A stretch of DNA of 64,000 nucleotides from DSSM01 sp964484125 (GTDB lineage: Bacteria > Bacteroidota > Ignavibacteria > Tepidaquicellales > Tepidaquicellaceae): NCBI GenBank assembly GCA_964484125.1, contig CAZAEK010000004.1:62001-126000 (forward strand), read 5' to 3'. Position 1 is the stretch's first letter. Each line of letters begins with the position of its first letter. Position numbers and translations under genes: made by a program. Positions 44,394 to 53,390 of this stretch are shown here, piece by piece. The notes under the pieces are model-generated. The model made no database searches. It saw nothing but the letters and a program-made list of their open reading frames with translations, and was not told the DNA's origin.

Positions 44394-44954
44394 CTATTTC
44401 CTCTTCGCCACCATTTCCATCGTCTTAACATCCTTACCCTCAACCACATTATACATTGACATCTCGAAATTATTTTCATCAATTATTTTTAAAACTTCTT
44501 TTACTTCTGAATCTTTGTTTAACATCATATCAAAAACCTTTCCAGTAAAAACTATTGCCTTCAAACTTTCATCATATTTCCCCTCGAGATACATAGAACC
44601 TGTGCCCATATTATCCAGCCAAAAAGTAAAATAGATCTTCTTCGCATTATCATAACCATCAATACCAATACCCTCAAACGGCATGCCCATTACACTGCCC
44701 TGAAAACTGTTTCTCATATACCTTCCACCAAGAATCATCTCTATTTTTGCAGTCCCCTGTGACTCTGCCGGAGGTGCGGCAGGATCCATCCACAATTTAT
44801 TTGTGAAAGTCCAATCCCCCACAAGTTTTGCCATATCCTGATGTGGTTTACCCGGAGTCATATACTCCATCCATTTCTGCATTTGGTCATCCTGTGAAAA
44901 AAGATTACCTGCAAAAAACCCAAAAACAATTAAAAACAAAAATAATTTTTTCAT
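44394..44954 (-). CDS. DUF1579 secreted protein
   Basis: 186 aa with signal peptide (cleavage near NLFSQ). The mature part has the DUF1579 pattern: KLVGDWTFTNKLWMDPAAPPAE, MILGGRYMRNSFQG, GIGIDGYDNAKKIYFTFW and FTGKVFD. This family has a lipocalin-like fold and unknown function, often involved in binding small hydrophobic molecules or simply uncharacterised. Conserved start and end identify the whole protein. It is monocistronic and convergent with the T9SS gene; a plus-strand open frame over it is a shadow. Confidence 0.85.
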   Translation of the reverse strand: MKKLFLFLIVFGFFAGNLFSQDDQMQKWMEYMTPGKPHQDMAKLVGDWTFTNKLWMDPAAPPAESQGTAKIEMILGGRYMRNSFQGSVMGMPFEGIGIDGYDNAKKIYFTFWLDNMGTGSMYLEGKYDESLKAIVFTGKVFDMMLNKDSEVKEVLKIIDENNFEMSMYNVVEGKDVKTMEMVAKRK

Positions 44955-45144
44955 TATTGTAATATATTATTTGATTAAAAAATGATAGATCATTATAATA
45001 TAAATTCACTTAATATAAAATACCTAAGTTAAAAAAAATAAATTGGTAATTTAAAATTTGTTAATTATCAGTTTACGTTCACAAAAAACTGAATTTTTAA
45101 ATTGTACTATAATTTTTAATTAAACTTTTTTAAAAAATTATTTT

Positions 45145-47370
45145 ATGGCAAAAAAAATGCACAAAACTTTTAAATTGCTTTTAGCAGTTTTATTTATTTC
45201 GTTTTTCTTCTCTGCCAATTTATTTAGCCAGGCAGTGATTGTAAACGAGTATTTCAATGGATTTTCTCAAAAGACAGACTGGGTAGAACTACTTGTTGTA
45301 CAACCTAATACAGATCTGAGAAACTTCACATTAAGAGATTTCAGCTCTTCTGGAAATCCGCAAACCCCATTAACCTTTTCAAATAATCCTTACTGGGCTA
45401 ATTTACCTGCAGGATTACTTATTGTTATTACAGGCGATTCAAGCATATTCAAGCAGGATACAAATAAATATGGTTTCAGTATATTAATAAAAAAATCTGC
45501 AACAGATACTACATTCCTGAACGGAAATCAATTCAACATTGCTGTATCAAGCGATGCTCTTCAGCTAAGGACTGTTGTTGGGGAATTACATGTTCACGGT
45601 ATATCTCACGGGACAAGTAATCAGGGTTCTCTTCCTGCTCCAAAGGCACACACAAACAGCTCTCTTTCAGGTGGTTATGGAACAATACCTGCAGGCGCAT
45701 CTTTATATTTTACAAAAACAACTGCAATGAATATCTCAGATTTTGGAGTTGATGCAAATCTTGCAATTGATACCATTAAAGGCGGAACTCCCGGACAACC
45801 AAATGATTGTTCAGGGAATTTTAAATATATACTCTCTCTCAGGAGTTCAAATTACAATCCAAACGTTGTAAAAATTGAATGTTTCAAACACAAATCTCCG
45901 CATTTGCTTGGTGTCTATTCAGGAAGACAAATATTCGAGGGCTCAATTGGTTCAGGACTTTTTTATATCCCCGGAACAAACAGGGAATTCTATATGATTA
46001 CAGACAGAGGTCCTAATATTGATGCCGAAGGTTTAAATGGCGGAAATGGTGCTAAGATATTTCCTTTCCCAAATTATGTTCCTAAAATATACAGAGTTAC
46101 TGTTCAGGGAGATTCAATAGTAATACTTGACTCAATAAAAATTAAAAACCCATTAGGTAATTTTGCAAGTGGTTTACCAAATCCGATAGGGTTCGGAAAC
46201 ACGGGCGAAATTGCTTTCAGCGATTCCGGAATTACAGTACTACCTACTGATGATTGGGGACTTGATAGCGAAGGCATTACATTAGGTTCAGGAAATTCAC
46301 TTTGGCTTTGTGAAGAGTATGGCTCTTCAATCTGGAACATCAGTAAAATTACCGGGCAGGTTATCAACAGATACAGACCATTTCCAGTATCTCCAAACAA
46401 CATTATGATTGACACTATCATAAAATACAGAAGACCAAACAGAGGTTTTGAAGGCATAGCAAGAACACCAAACGGAAAAATCTATGCAGTACTCCAATCT
46501 GCAATGTATAATCCTAACTCATCTGCAGGAAATAATTCAAAAGTTCACAGAATTCTTGAACTCGACCCTGCAACAAATCAATCAAGAACTTATCTCTATT
46601 TCCACGAACCACCTACAGCACAAATCAGACACAGAGATTATAAACTCGCTGACCTTGTTGCAATTAATAACACTGAATTCCTTATAATGGAACAAGGAAC
46701 AAGAAACGGCGAATTTGTAAACAAACTCTATAAAATCAATCTCACCGGAGCAACTCCTGTCACTCAGGAAGTCTTCAATGGTAAAAGAATTGAGCAACTA
46801 AACAACGATAGTATTACCATAATTACCGGTTATCAGCCGGTTCAGAAAACTTTCTACCTCGACTTAATGGCAAACGGATGGGATTGGGAGCAGGATAAAC
46901 CTGAAGGTTTAACAATCTTAAACGACTCAACATTTGCAGTTACAGGCGATAACGACTTTGGTATTATTTCTGATGAATCTGCAAACGGTTCTTTCTCAAT
47001 GGATTACAACAAGAAAACACTTCTTCAGATTTATACCGTAACAGGTCCGTTAAAATTCACCAACCTTATTACAAATTCAAATAATAATCAGGCGGGTAAT
47101 TATCCGGAAACATATCAATTATTTCAGAATTATCCAAATCCATTCAATCCCGTAACTAATATAAGTTATACTATTCCGCAAAATGGAATAGTATCAATTA
47201 AAGTATATGATATACTCGGGAAAGAAGTCTCAACACTCGTTAATGGATATCAAAACGCGGGATTATATACATTACAATTCGACGCATCAAATCTTTCAAG
47301 CGGTGTTTACTTCTACAAACTTACCGCCGGCGATTATTCTAAAGTCTTAAAAATGATTTTACTGAAATAA
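45145..47370 (+). CDS. T9SS-exported esterase-like/phytase-like protein
   Basis: 741 aa. Signal peptide (MAKKMHKTFKLLL..., cleavage near NLFSQ), then an N-terminal lamin-tail-like region (about 28-200; VIVNEYFNGFSQKTDWVELLV), an esterase-like-activity-of-phytase domain (about 225-640; FYMITDRGPNIDAEG, GNSLWLCEEYGSSIW, IARTPNGKIYAVLQS) and a T9SS sorting domain (NYPNPFNPVTNISYTIP, SSGVYFYKLTAGDYSKV). It is thus secreted and anchored or released at the surface. The substrate could be a phosphate ester, but family naming is weak evidence. A strong terminator follows. Monocistronic. Confidence 0.82.
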   Translation: MAKKMHKTFKLLLAVLFISFFFSANLFSQAVIVNEYFNGFSQKTDWVELLVVQPNTDLRNFTLRDFSSSGNPQTPLTFSNNPYWANLPAGLLIVITGDSSIFKQDTNKYGFSILIKKSATDTTFLNGNQFNIAVSSDALQLRTVVGELHVHGISHGTSNQGSLPAPKAHTNSSLSGGYGTIPAGASLYFTKTTAMNISDFGVDANLAIDTIKGGTPGQPNDCSGNFKYILSLRSSNYNPNVVKIECFKHKSPHLLGVYSGRQIFEGSIGSGLFYIPGTNREFYMITDRGPNIDAEGLNGGNGAKIFPFPNYVPKIYRVTVQGDSIVILDSIKIKNPLGNFASGLPNPIGFGNTGEIAFSDSGITVLPTDDWGLDSEGITLGSGNSLWLCEEYGSSIWNISKITGQVINRYRPFPVSPNNIMIDTIIKYRRPNRGFEGIARTPNGKIYAVLQSAMYNPNSSAGNNSKVHRILELDPATNQSRTYLYFHEPPTAQIRHRDYKLADLVAINNTEFLIMEQGTRNGEFVNKLYKINLTGATPVTQEVFNGKRIEQLNNDSITIITGYQPVQKTFYLDLMANGWDWEQDKPEGLTILNDSTFAVTGDNDFGIISDESANGSFSMDYNKKTLLQIYTVTGPLKFTNLITNSNNNQAGNYPETYQLFQNYPNPFNPVTNISYTIPQNGIVSIKVYDILGKEVSTLVNGYQNAGLYTLQFDASNLSSGVYFYKLTAGDYSKVLKMILLK

Positions 47371-47395
47371 ATCAGAATTAATTTCTATAATGAAA

Positions 47396-47428
47396 AGCTA
47401 CCCTCATAAAAGAGGGTAGCTTTTTTTT
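47396..47428 (+). terminator. Terminator of the phytase-like gene
   Basis: A 10-bp perfect stem AGCTACCCTC/GAGGGTAGCT with a 6-base loop, followed by TTTTTTT. On the minus strand the A-run next to it lets it act for the convergent gene as well. Confidence 0.9.
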
Positions 47429-47467
47429 AGGAAAATATTAAATTATATAATCAGAAAGTATAATTAA

Positions 47468-48718
47468 TTACTTAGTCAAAACAAATTTCTTAGTCTCCGA
47501 AAAATCTCCTGCCTCCATCCTGTAAAAATATACACCGCTGGAAAACTCTTTCGCATTAAAACTTATCTGATATGTTCCGGGCTGCTTATAATCTTTTACA
47601 AGCGTTTTTAATTCTTTGCCGGAGATATCATATACTTTGATTATTACAAATGGATTTTTACCTCCGCAGGAACTACATACCGGAATATTAAACTTAATAT
47701 ATGTAGTAGAATTAAACGGATTTGGGAAATTTTGCTCAAGTTCATAACTCTCAGCCGCTTCTCCGCTCAATTTTATTATACCTGTTAATGTAGTATCGGT
47801 ATATATCCATATCCCGCCGTTTGATGAACCAGATGCTGTAACTAATAACCTGTTACCATTAGTTAAACACTGATTCGCTGAAACTGTAAAATTAAAATTA
47901 AAAAATGATGTTCCGTTATTCGTTGACTTAAATGTTCCGCTATTTCCGGAACAATAAAGATTCCCAATTAAATCAACAGTTAATCCTCGTTTTGCAGATG
48001 TAAAATTATATATTGTCTGCCAGTTTAAACCACCGTTGGTTGACTTTAAAAAAGCATATCCGGTTGATGTCCCTGCTGAATAAAACTCAGTCGCACTTTT
48101 CTGAGCTATAGCCCATGAATTTGTCCCCGGTGTCAGGTTATCACTCCAGTTAGTACCTGCATTCGTTGATAAAAATATTCCATTCGTTGCTGAAGCTGAA
48201 GATGCTCCTGCAAAAATCCTGTTTTTATCATACTTATCAACATATATCGAAACTATACTTGCACCACTGAGGGCATTGTCAGGGAACGTCAGTCCTCCAT
48301 CTGTACTTCTGTATATTCCGCCACTTGTTGTCCCTACATAAATAAAACCCGGCTTCCCAAACGCAACGGCATTTACTACATTCGAGCCAAATGTACTACC
48401 CGGTATTACACTCCAGTTTAATCCACCATTCGTTGATTTCAAAACTCCTTCGCTACCATAAGACGCAAGAATATTGCCAACTGAATCACATGACATATAT
48501 AGTATATTGCTCGTACCTGTAAAGAGCAATGTCCAGTTATCTCCATTATCCGTTGATTTATAAATACTCTTTGAAGTACCGCCTGCATAAATATTCCCCT
48601 GATAATCCTTTGTTATAGCCCAAAAAGAGGTCCCGGTTAATTTCTGTACCCATACCTGCGAATAGACTAATTCGGCTAAAACCGATAGAACAAATAAAAT
48701 AAAAATTATTTTTTTCAT
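47468..48718 (-). CDS. T9SS-exported BNR/sialidase-repeat protein
   Basis: 416 aa. Signal peptide (cleavage near LVYSQ) and about six beta-propeller repeats with the BNR-type motif S-T-D/N-x-G-x-x-W (STDNGDNWTLLF, STNGGLNWSVI, STNAGTNWSDN, STNGGLNWQTI). The C-terminal T9SS domain has NFPNPFNSTTYIKFNIP and SGVYFYRMEAGDF. Like the protein at 41594, its sorting domain carries a Cys-containing insertion, CSSCGGK. The partner or ligand is unknown; it is predicted to be a surface or secreted binding protein. Monocistronic, convergent with the phytase-like gene. Confidence 0.8.
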   Translation of the reverse strand: MKKIIFILFVLSVLAELVYSQVWVQKLTGTSFWAITKDYQGNIYAGGTSKSIYKSTDNGDNWTLLFTGTSNILYMSCDSVGNILASYGSEGVLKSTNGGLNWSVIPGSTFGSNVVNAVAFGKPGFIYVGTTSGGIYRSTDGGLTFPDNALSGASIVSIYVDKYDKNRIFAGASSASATNGIFLSTNAGTNWSDNLTPGTNSWAIAQKSATEFYSAGTSTGYAFLKSTNGGLNWQTIYNFTSAKRGLTVDLIGNLYCSGNSGTFKSTNNGTSFFNFNFTVSANQCLTNGNRLLVTASGSSNGGIWIYTDTTLTGIIKLSGEAAESYELEQNFPNPFNSTTYIKFNIPVCSSCGGKNPFVIIKVYDISGKELKTLVKDYKQPGTYQISFNAKEFSSGVYFYRMEAGDFSETKKFVLTK

Positions 48719-49026
48719 ATATTATAATTTAAATTTTAAAAATCCGGAAACTTTCGTAACCTGGGTTTCCGTTATGAAAAATTTATAAGTTCTATCTAAT
48801 TATTTTACCAATATGATTTTCTTAAAAGGTCAGGAATATTTTCTTAACATACTTACCTGAGCTTTGGTATTTATCTGTTCGCTTGTATTTTTTTAACTTT
48901 TTCAAATGTAATGATATTTGTTTATTAAAACAAGTTTTTTTTGTAACTATAAATCGTATCAAATAAAAAAGCCGTCTTTTGTCAGACGGCTTTTAAAATT
49001 ATTTTTCAGTTATTAATTATATAAAA
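48719..49026. other. Intergenic region without a gene
   Basis: 308 bases, AT-rich. The only structured element is the hairpin terminator at 48971-48990, which serves the gene at 49027-49749. I see no credible open frame or RNA gene in the rest. It should contain the promoter of the gene ending at 47468, but no clear -7/-33 pair was found. Confidence 0.6.
48971..48990 (-). terminator. Terminator of the duplicated-helix gene
   Basis: GCCGTCT/AGACGGC stem with a 6-base loop. On the minus strand it is followed by TTTTTTATTT, a good rho-independent terminator, 37 bases after the stop of the gene at 49027. Confidence 0.85.
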
Positions 49027-49749
49027 CTAAAATAATCCTTCGATTTTTTCGTAATTACTATGCATTGTTTCTATCGCTGAATCAATTTTTGAACCATCTT
49101 TTGTCTCAAGAACTGCTTTTAAAGCTATTGTTGATTCATATAATTCTTTTGCCCTTTGATTAAATTCATCCTGTTTAGGTGATAACCTCGAAGGCAAAGT
49201 TGTCTTTGTTACTTCTTCTGCTCTCTTTATGAGGTCATCTATTACTGAAGAGAGTCCGTTGTAATCCTTATTAGGATAATACTTGTGATATATTACATAT
49301 AACAATTTGTGAAATTCATCTACAGATTTTGTAACAGGTTTCAAGACTCTTACCATAAATTCAAATTCAGCGTGAAGTTTTTCTGCCGCATCAAGCATTT
49401 TTTGTTCATCACTTGTTTCCATTGCTTTATAATAATCTTCTGCAGATGCGTTAAATTTTACAAGCCCCTCTTTCCATTTCGCCTCTTTGTCTTTAACTAT
49501 ACCCGGGAGTTTAGCATTATTAATTTTTTCCATGTGCTCTTTTACAGCCCCTACATATCCTTTCATTTTGTTAAAATCTTTTTCAGGATATGCATTATGC
49601 CATATATCGGCAATCACATCATGAAAATCAAAAAGTTCATTTACAGTCCACTGAATTTCTGTTGAATCAACGCATTGTGCCTCTGTTTTATTTCCTATTA
49701 AAACAAACATTAACAGCACAAATGGAACTAAAAGTAATTTTTTCATCAT
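49027..49749 (-). CDS. Secreted protein of two 104-residue His-containing helical repeats
   Basis: 240 aa. Signal peptide (cleavage near TEAQ). The mature part has two copies, about 38-135 and 142-239, aligned at an exact offset of 104 residues: His43/His147, His51/His155, YPEKDF/YPNKDY (54-59/158-163), LP (81-82/185-186) and His126/His230. Each copy is predicted as a helical bundle. The paired His residues suggest binding of a metal ion or heme b, but no CxxCH is present. I do not recognise the family. It follows the lipoprotein gene by 72 bases and probably shares its sigma-54 promoter; the gap contains a 13-mer also found at 30052. Confidence 0.75.
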   Translation of the reverse strand: MMKKLLLVPFVLLMFVLIGNKTEAQCVDSTEIQWTVNELFDFHDVIADIWHNAYPEKDFNKMKGYVGAVKEHMEKINNAKLPGIVKDKEAKWKEGLVKFNASAEDYYKAMETSDEQKMLDAAEKLHAEFEFMVRVLKPVTKSVDEFHKLLYVIYHKYYPNKDYNGLSSVIDDLIKRAEEVTKTTLPSRLSPKQDEFNQRAKELYESTIALKAVLETKDGSKIDSAIETMHSNYEKIEGLF

Positions 49750-49807
49750 TAGATTTTTAAGTTTAAAATTTCGGCTAAAATAATAATTTTAATTCCCTTA
49801 TAAAAGC

Positions 49808-49820
49808 CAATTTTGTCGGA
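49808..49820 (-). promoter_or_regulatory. 13-mer shared with the PqqD promoter region
   Basis: On the minus strand TCCGACAAAATTG is identical to 30052-30064. It lies between the lipoprotein and the duplicated-helix genes, about 60 bases before the latter's ATG. It may be an operator; chance identity cannot be excluded. Confidence 0.3.
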
Positions 49821-49821
49821 T

Positions 49822-50175
49822 TTAGTCATTAATGTTGAACCCACGTCCGCCATTTCGTTGTCCCCAGCGATATCTGTGCTGTTTTCTCAGTCCTTTCCCA
49901 AAATAGCAGCCGGTATCTTTTACAAGTGTTTTATTTTTATTTCCATACCATTTTTTATTTATACCGCCATTCCTCGGTGGTATATAGTCAGTATCGTTAA
50001 TAATTGTTTTATCGGTATTTATTTGTATATTCTGCTTTTTAACTGAATCAATAAAAATTGCAGAATCTATTCTCTGTTTACTCTGTGAAGTTTCCTGAAT
50101 TTTAGGTTCACAAGAGTAACCAACTGAAAAAAGCATAACGAAAATGGAAACAAATATGTGTCCTTTATATCTCAT
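49822..50175 (-). CDS. Small lipoprotein with basic Gly/Arg/Asn tail
   Basis: 117 aa. Lipoprotein signal with Cys22 in GYSCEP; Glu-Pro next to it. The middle is polar and probably unstructured (ETSQSKQRIDSAIF, NTDKTIINDTDYI). The C-terminus is basic and Gly/Arg/Asn-rich with one more Cys (GCYFGKGLRKQHRYRWGQRN). No family recognised. Its tail recalls that of the secreted protein at 37327, which also has a sigma-54 promoter, though this is compositional similarity only. The ATG lies 12 bases after the -12 element of its own sigma-54 promoter, so the mRNA leader is very short. The regulator gene for sigma-54 lies immediately upstream. Confidence 0.72.
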   Translation of the reverse strand: MRYKGHIFVSIFVMLFSVGYSCEPKIQETSQSKQRIDSAIFIDSVKKQNIQINTDKTIINDTDYIPPRNGGINKKWYGNKNKTLVKDTGCYFGKGLRKQHRYRWGQRNGGRGFNIND

Positions 50176-50187
50176 ATTGTATTTTAC

Positions 50188-50203
50188 TGCAAATAATGTG
50201 CCA
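50188..50203 (-). promoter_or_regulatory. Sigma-54 promoter of the lipoprotein gene
   Basis: On the minus strand TGGCAC-ATTAT-TTGCA, a full -24/-12 match, placed in the 30-base gap after the stop of the NtrC-family regulator. It is the third promoter of this class in the window. Confidence 0.88.
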
Positions 50204-50205
50204 TT

Positions 50206-51582
50206 TTAACTGTTATTTTTCCAACCCCATTTTTCAAGTCTGTATCTCAGATTTCTCTCCGGTATTCCCAAAATTTTCGCAGCAGCTGTTTGATTTCCTT
50301 TTGTTTTTGCGATTGCCTCTTTGACCAATCTTTGTTCGAGTCTTTCAACCTGAACATTCATAGGTGTTTCCAGATCAGATTCATCACAGGGTTTTTTGGA
50401 CTCGCTTATTTTATTTCTGAGACTTATCGGAAGATCTTCAGTAGATATTAATTCTTCCCTTGAAAGTACAAGAGAATGGTGGACTATGTTTTCCAGCTCC
50501 CTTACATTTCCCGGATAGTCATATCTCATCAAAATATCGAATGCCTCTTTGGAAAATTCTGCTTTTGATTTTTTTGTATCCGGGATGTATTTTTTCAAAA
50601 AGTAATCTATCAAAGTCGGGATATCTTCTCGCCTTTCTCTCAGCGGCGGTATGTTAATTGTTACTACGTTTAACCTGTAGTACAAATCTTCTCTGAATCT
50701 TCCATCTTCAATCAGCTTTTCTATGTTCCTGTTCGTTGCCGCAATAATTCTCACATCAACATTAATTGTTTGAGTTCCACCGACTCTTTCAAATTCTTCT
50801 TCCTGTAATACTCTGAGAAGTTTAACCTGAGTTGCAGAAGGTAAATCTCCTATTTCGTCAAGCAACAGCGTTCCACCGTTTGCAATCTCAAACCTGCCGC
50901 GTTTCTGTCTGTCAGCACCTGTGAATGCACCTTTTTCATGCCCGAAAAGTTCACTTTCCAAAAGGTTTTCATTCAGTGCTGCACAGTTTACTGCAACAAA
51001 GGGTTTATCTTTTCTTTCGCTTGAAAAATGAATTGCCTTAGCGAGAACTTCTTTCCCTGTACCGCTTTCTCCCCGAATCAATACCGATGCCTTACTCTCA
51101 GAAACCCTTGATGCAATGCTTAATACTTCTTCCATCTTTGCAGATGAAGAGATTATGCCTGAAAGTTTATATTTGTCTGTTAACTGCTCTTTTAGTCTTT
51201 TATTTTCAGAAATCAGATTTTGTCTTTCTTTTATTCTTTTAATAAGAAAATCAATTTCATCAAGGTCTATAGGTTTTGTAATATAATCAAAAGCTCCCTC
51301 CTTCATTGCCGTAACTGCATTCTCTATTGTTCCGAAAGCAGTCATAATTACAACCTGAGTATCCGGATTTATTTTCTTTACTTCTCTTAATAAATCAAGT
51401 CCACTTTTCCCCGGCATTTTGAAATCAGTAAATACAATATCTATAATCCTTGAATTAATTATTTGTATCGCTTCTTCAACTCCCGGCGATGTTAATACTG
51501 AATGTTTTTGTGAAGTAAGATATTCACTTAATGTGTCGCGTTGATGTTTTTCATCATCAACTATTAATATTGTTGTATTCAT
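50206..51582 (-). CDS. NtrC-family sigma-54-dependent response regulator
   Basis: 458 aa. Receiver domain with phosphorylated Asp53 (FTDFKMPG), AAA+ domain with Walker A GESGTGKE, the sigma-54-contacting GAFTGA loop (ELFGHEKGAFTGADR), Walker B GTLLLDEIGDLP and the R-finger region FREDLYYRLNV, and a Fis-type helix-turn-helix (NQTAAAKILGIPERNLRYRLEKWGW). It overlaps the kinase gene by 4 bases (ATG inside the kinase end), a two-component pair resembling ZraSR/AtoSC. A sigma-54 promoter lies directly downstream, and two more lie at 30207 and 37261, making it the best local candidate for their activator. Confidence 0.93.
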   Translation of the reverse strand: MNTTILIVDDEKHQRDTLSEYLTSQKHSVLTSPGVEEAIQIINSRIIDIVFTDFKMPGKSGLDLLREVKKINPDTQVVIMTAFGTIENAVTAMKEGAFDYITKPIDLDEIDFLIKRIKERQNLISENKRLKEQLTDKYKLSGIISSSAKMEEVLSIASRVSESKASVLIRGESGTGKEVLAKAIHFSSERKDKPFVAVNCAALNENLLESELFGHEKGAFTGADRQKRGRFEIANGGTLLLDEIGDLPSATQVKLLRVLQEEEFERVGGTQTINVDVRIIAATNRNIEKLIEDGRFREDLYYRLNVVTINIPPLRERREDIPTLIDYFLKKYIPDTKKSKAEFSKEAFDILMRYDYPGNVRELENIVHHSLVLSREELISTEDLPISLRNKISESKKPCDESDLETPMNVQVERLEQRLVKEAIAKTKGNQTAAAKILGIPERNLRYRLEKWGWKNNS

Positions 51583-53270
51583 AATTCTATTGTAAACTTT
51601 GTTCCCTGATTTATTTTGCTTTCTACGTAAATTATTCCGTTATGTCTTGAAACAATCTGCTGGACTATACTGAGTCCAAGTCCTGTTCCGTTATCTTTAG
51701 TTGTATAATATAAATTAAATATTTTACCAATTTCGTTTTCATCTATTCCTTTACCGTTATCTGAGACTGAAATTATTTTTTTATTATTCTTGACATAAAA
51801 ATCAATTTTAATTTCGCCTCCTGAATCAAGAACTTCTACAGCATTCTTTATAAGATTTACCATTACCTGTTTGAACTGCTCAATATCAATCCTGATTATT
51901 TCATTTTGTTTGATATCTGTTTTTAAAACAATATTTTTCGTAGCTGTCATCACTTCTGCAAATCCTGTAACATCCTTAAAAAAATCCTGTGATGAAATGC
52001 TTTCAATATTGAGTTTAGGAGGTCTTGCAAATTTTAAAAACTGTTCTATAATTCCGTTCACTCTTGATGATTCACTGCGAAGCACTTCTGACATTTTAAT
52101 GAGGGATTCTTTGTCAATCGAATCACTTTCTGAATTTTTTTTGATTCTCTGGCCTATCATACTTATTGTATTTAATGGATTCCTGACTTCGTGTGCAACC
52201 CCTGATGCAAGTTCTCCCATCGCAATCAGTTTTTCATTTTCCTTTGAATGTCTTTCATATTTCCGGAGTTCTTCTGCAAGTTTAATATTCTGGGATTTTA
52301 TTATAAGGAAAATAACAACAAGTGAAGCAATAATTAAAAAAACAGACAATACAACGGCTCTTTGTATCATTTCTGCCTCGAGTTCCCTTATCTGATGTAT
52401 AGAAAAACCAATTCTGAAAAGACCCACTTTCTGATTTGTAACACTGAATGTTTTGACAACTTCAAATATTTTTTCACCATTAAATTCTATTAATCTCGAT
52501 TTTGGAAGAGTATCGTAAAAAGAAATCTTTAAAAACTCATCTTCATTTATTTTGCTGAGTTCGTTTACATTTTTATTTGCAGCAATAATATCGGAGTCAT
52601 TTTGAAGCATAATATATGCTATTCCTTCAGAGTTCCCAATATCCTGTATTATTTTGCCGAAACCTGTTTTTTGTCTGAATTCAAGTAATGATTCTGCATC
52701 AAGATTCACTACAATCGCTCCCTCCCTGTTATTACTTCGTTTCACAGCAACTGCATATCTGAAACCTTCTTCAAATCTTGATTCTTTTAATCCAATGATT
52801 ATTTCATTTTCAGTTCCATCCAAAACCGGCTCAATAAATTTTATTTGCGAGTGTTTTGATTTAGTGTTTTTATGTGTTGTATCGAAGTTATTTGATTTTA
52901 CTCTAACTCCATTTTTATCAAAAAAATTAATTCTAAATACATCGTTTTCTTCTGAAATTCGTACAAGGTCTTCGTTGGTAAGATTTGAGATACTGTCAAG
53001 CCATTTGACATTTCTCGCAACACCAATAAGATGTTGTGCTAACAATGCTTCTATTTCCCTGTCTGAAATAACAGTATTTGAACTACTTAAAATAACAGTG
53101 TTTACAAGTGAATATGCATATTCCTCCAACTGGTGAAAAATTGCCTGCCTGTTTGAATTTAATTCTATTATTGAAAAAAGGGTTACAAAAAGTATAATAA
53201 AAAATGTTATTGAAAGGATATAACCTTTCTTTATCTTTGCAACATTCCGCAAAGTATTTTCAGTATTCAT
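51579..53270 (-). CDS. Sensor histidine kinase partner of the NtrC-family regulator
   Basis: 563 aa. TM1 (about 15-36), an extracytoplasmic sensing region of about 265 residues resembling a double Cache domain, TM2 (304-326), then kinase core with phospho-acceptor His360 in ASGVAHEVRNPLNTISM, N-box NLIKNAVEVLD, DNGKGID and GTGLGLSI. The AHEVRNPL box is that of NtrB/ZraS-like kinases. It senses an external or periplasmic signal, unknown. It is the first gene of the two-component pair and overlaps the regulator by 4 bases. Confidence 0.92.
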   Translation of the reverse strand: MNTENTLRNVAKIKKGYILSITFFIILFVTLFSIIELNSNRQAIFHQLEEYAYSLVNTVILSSSNTVISDREIEALLAQHLIGVARNVKWLDSISNLTNEDLVRISEENDVFRINFFDKNGVRVKSNNFDTTHKNTKSKHSQIKFIEPVLDGTENEIIIGLKESRFEEGFRYAVAVKRSNNREGAIVVNLDAESLLEFRQKTGFGKIIQDIGNSEGIAYIMLQNDSDIIAANKNVNELSKINEDEFLKISFYDTLPKSRLIEFNGEKIFEVVKTFSVTNQKVGLFRIGFSIHQIRELEAEMIQRAVVLSVFLIIASLVVIFLIIKSQNIKLAEELRKYERHSKENEKLIAMGELASGVAHEVRNPLNTISMIGQRIKKNSESDSIDKESLIKMSEVLRSESSRVNGIIEQFLKFARPPKLNIESISSQDFFKDVTGFAEVMTATKNIVLKTDIKQNEIIRIDIEQFKQVMVNLIKNAVEVLDSGGEIKIDFYVKNNKKIISVSDNGKGIDENEIGKIFNLYYTTKDNGTGLGLSIVQQIVSRHNGIIYVESKINQGTKFTIEL

Positions 53271-53390
53271 ATTAAGAATTTATGTATAAAGCAAATAAAA
53301 AAAAGTATAAAAAAAATTATATACCGGTTAATTATTTCGATTTACGAATTAAAAAAAAATTATTTTTATTATATTGTAAATAAAAAAGGT

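Noticed and set aside
44311..44634. Plus-strand open frame opposite the DUF1579 gene
   Set aside because: Low-complexity start from the repeat region and antisense to a clear conserved gene.
49309..49665. Plus-strand frame rich in Phe, Ile and Cys
   Set aside because: Exact antisense of the duplicated-helix protein, whose internal symmetry proves the minus strand is coding.
52654..53136. Long plus-strand frame over the sensor kinase
   Set aside because: Antisense to the sensing domain of an intact kinase; no start signal or motif.
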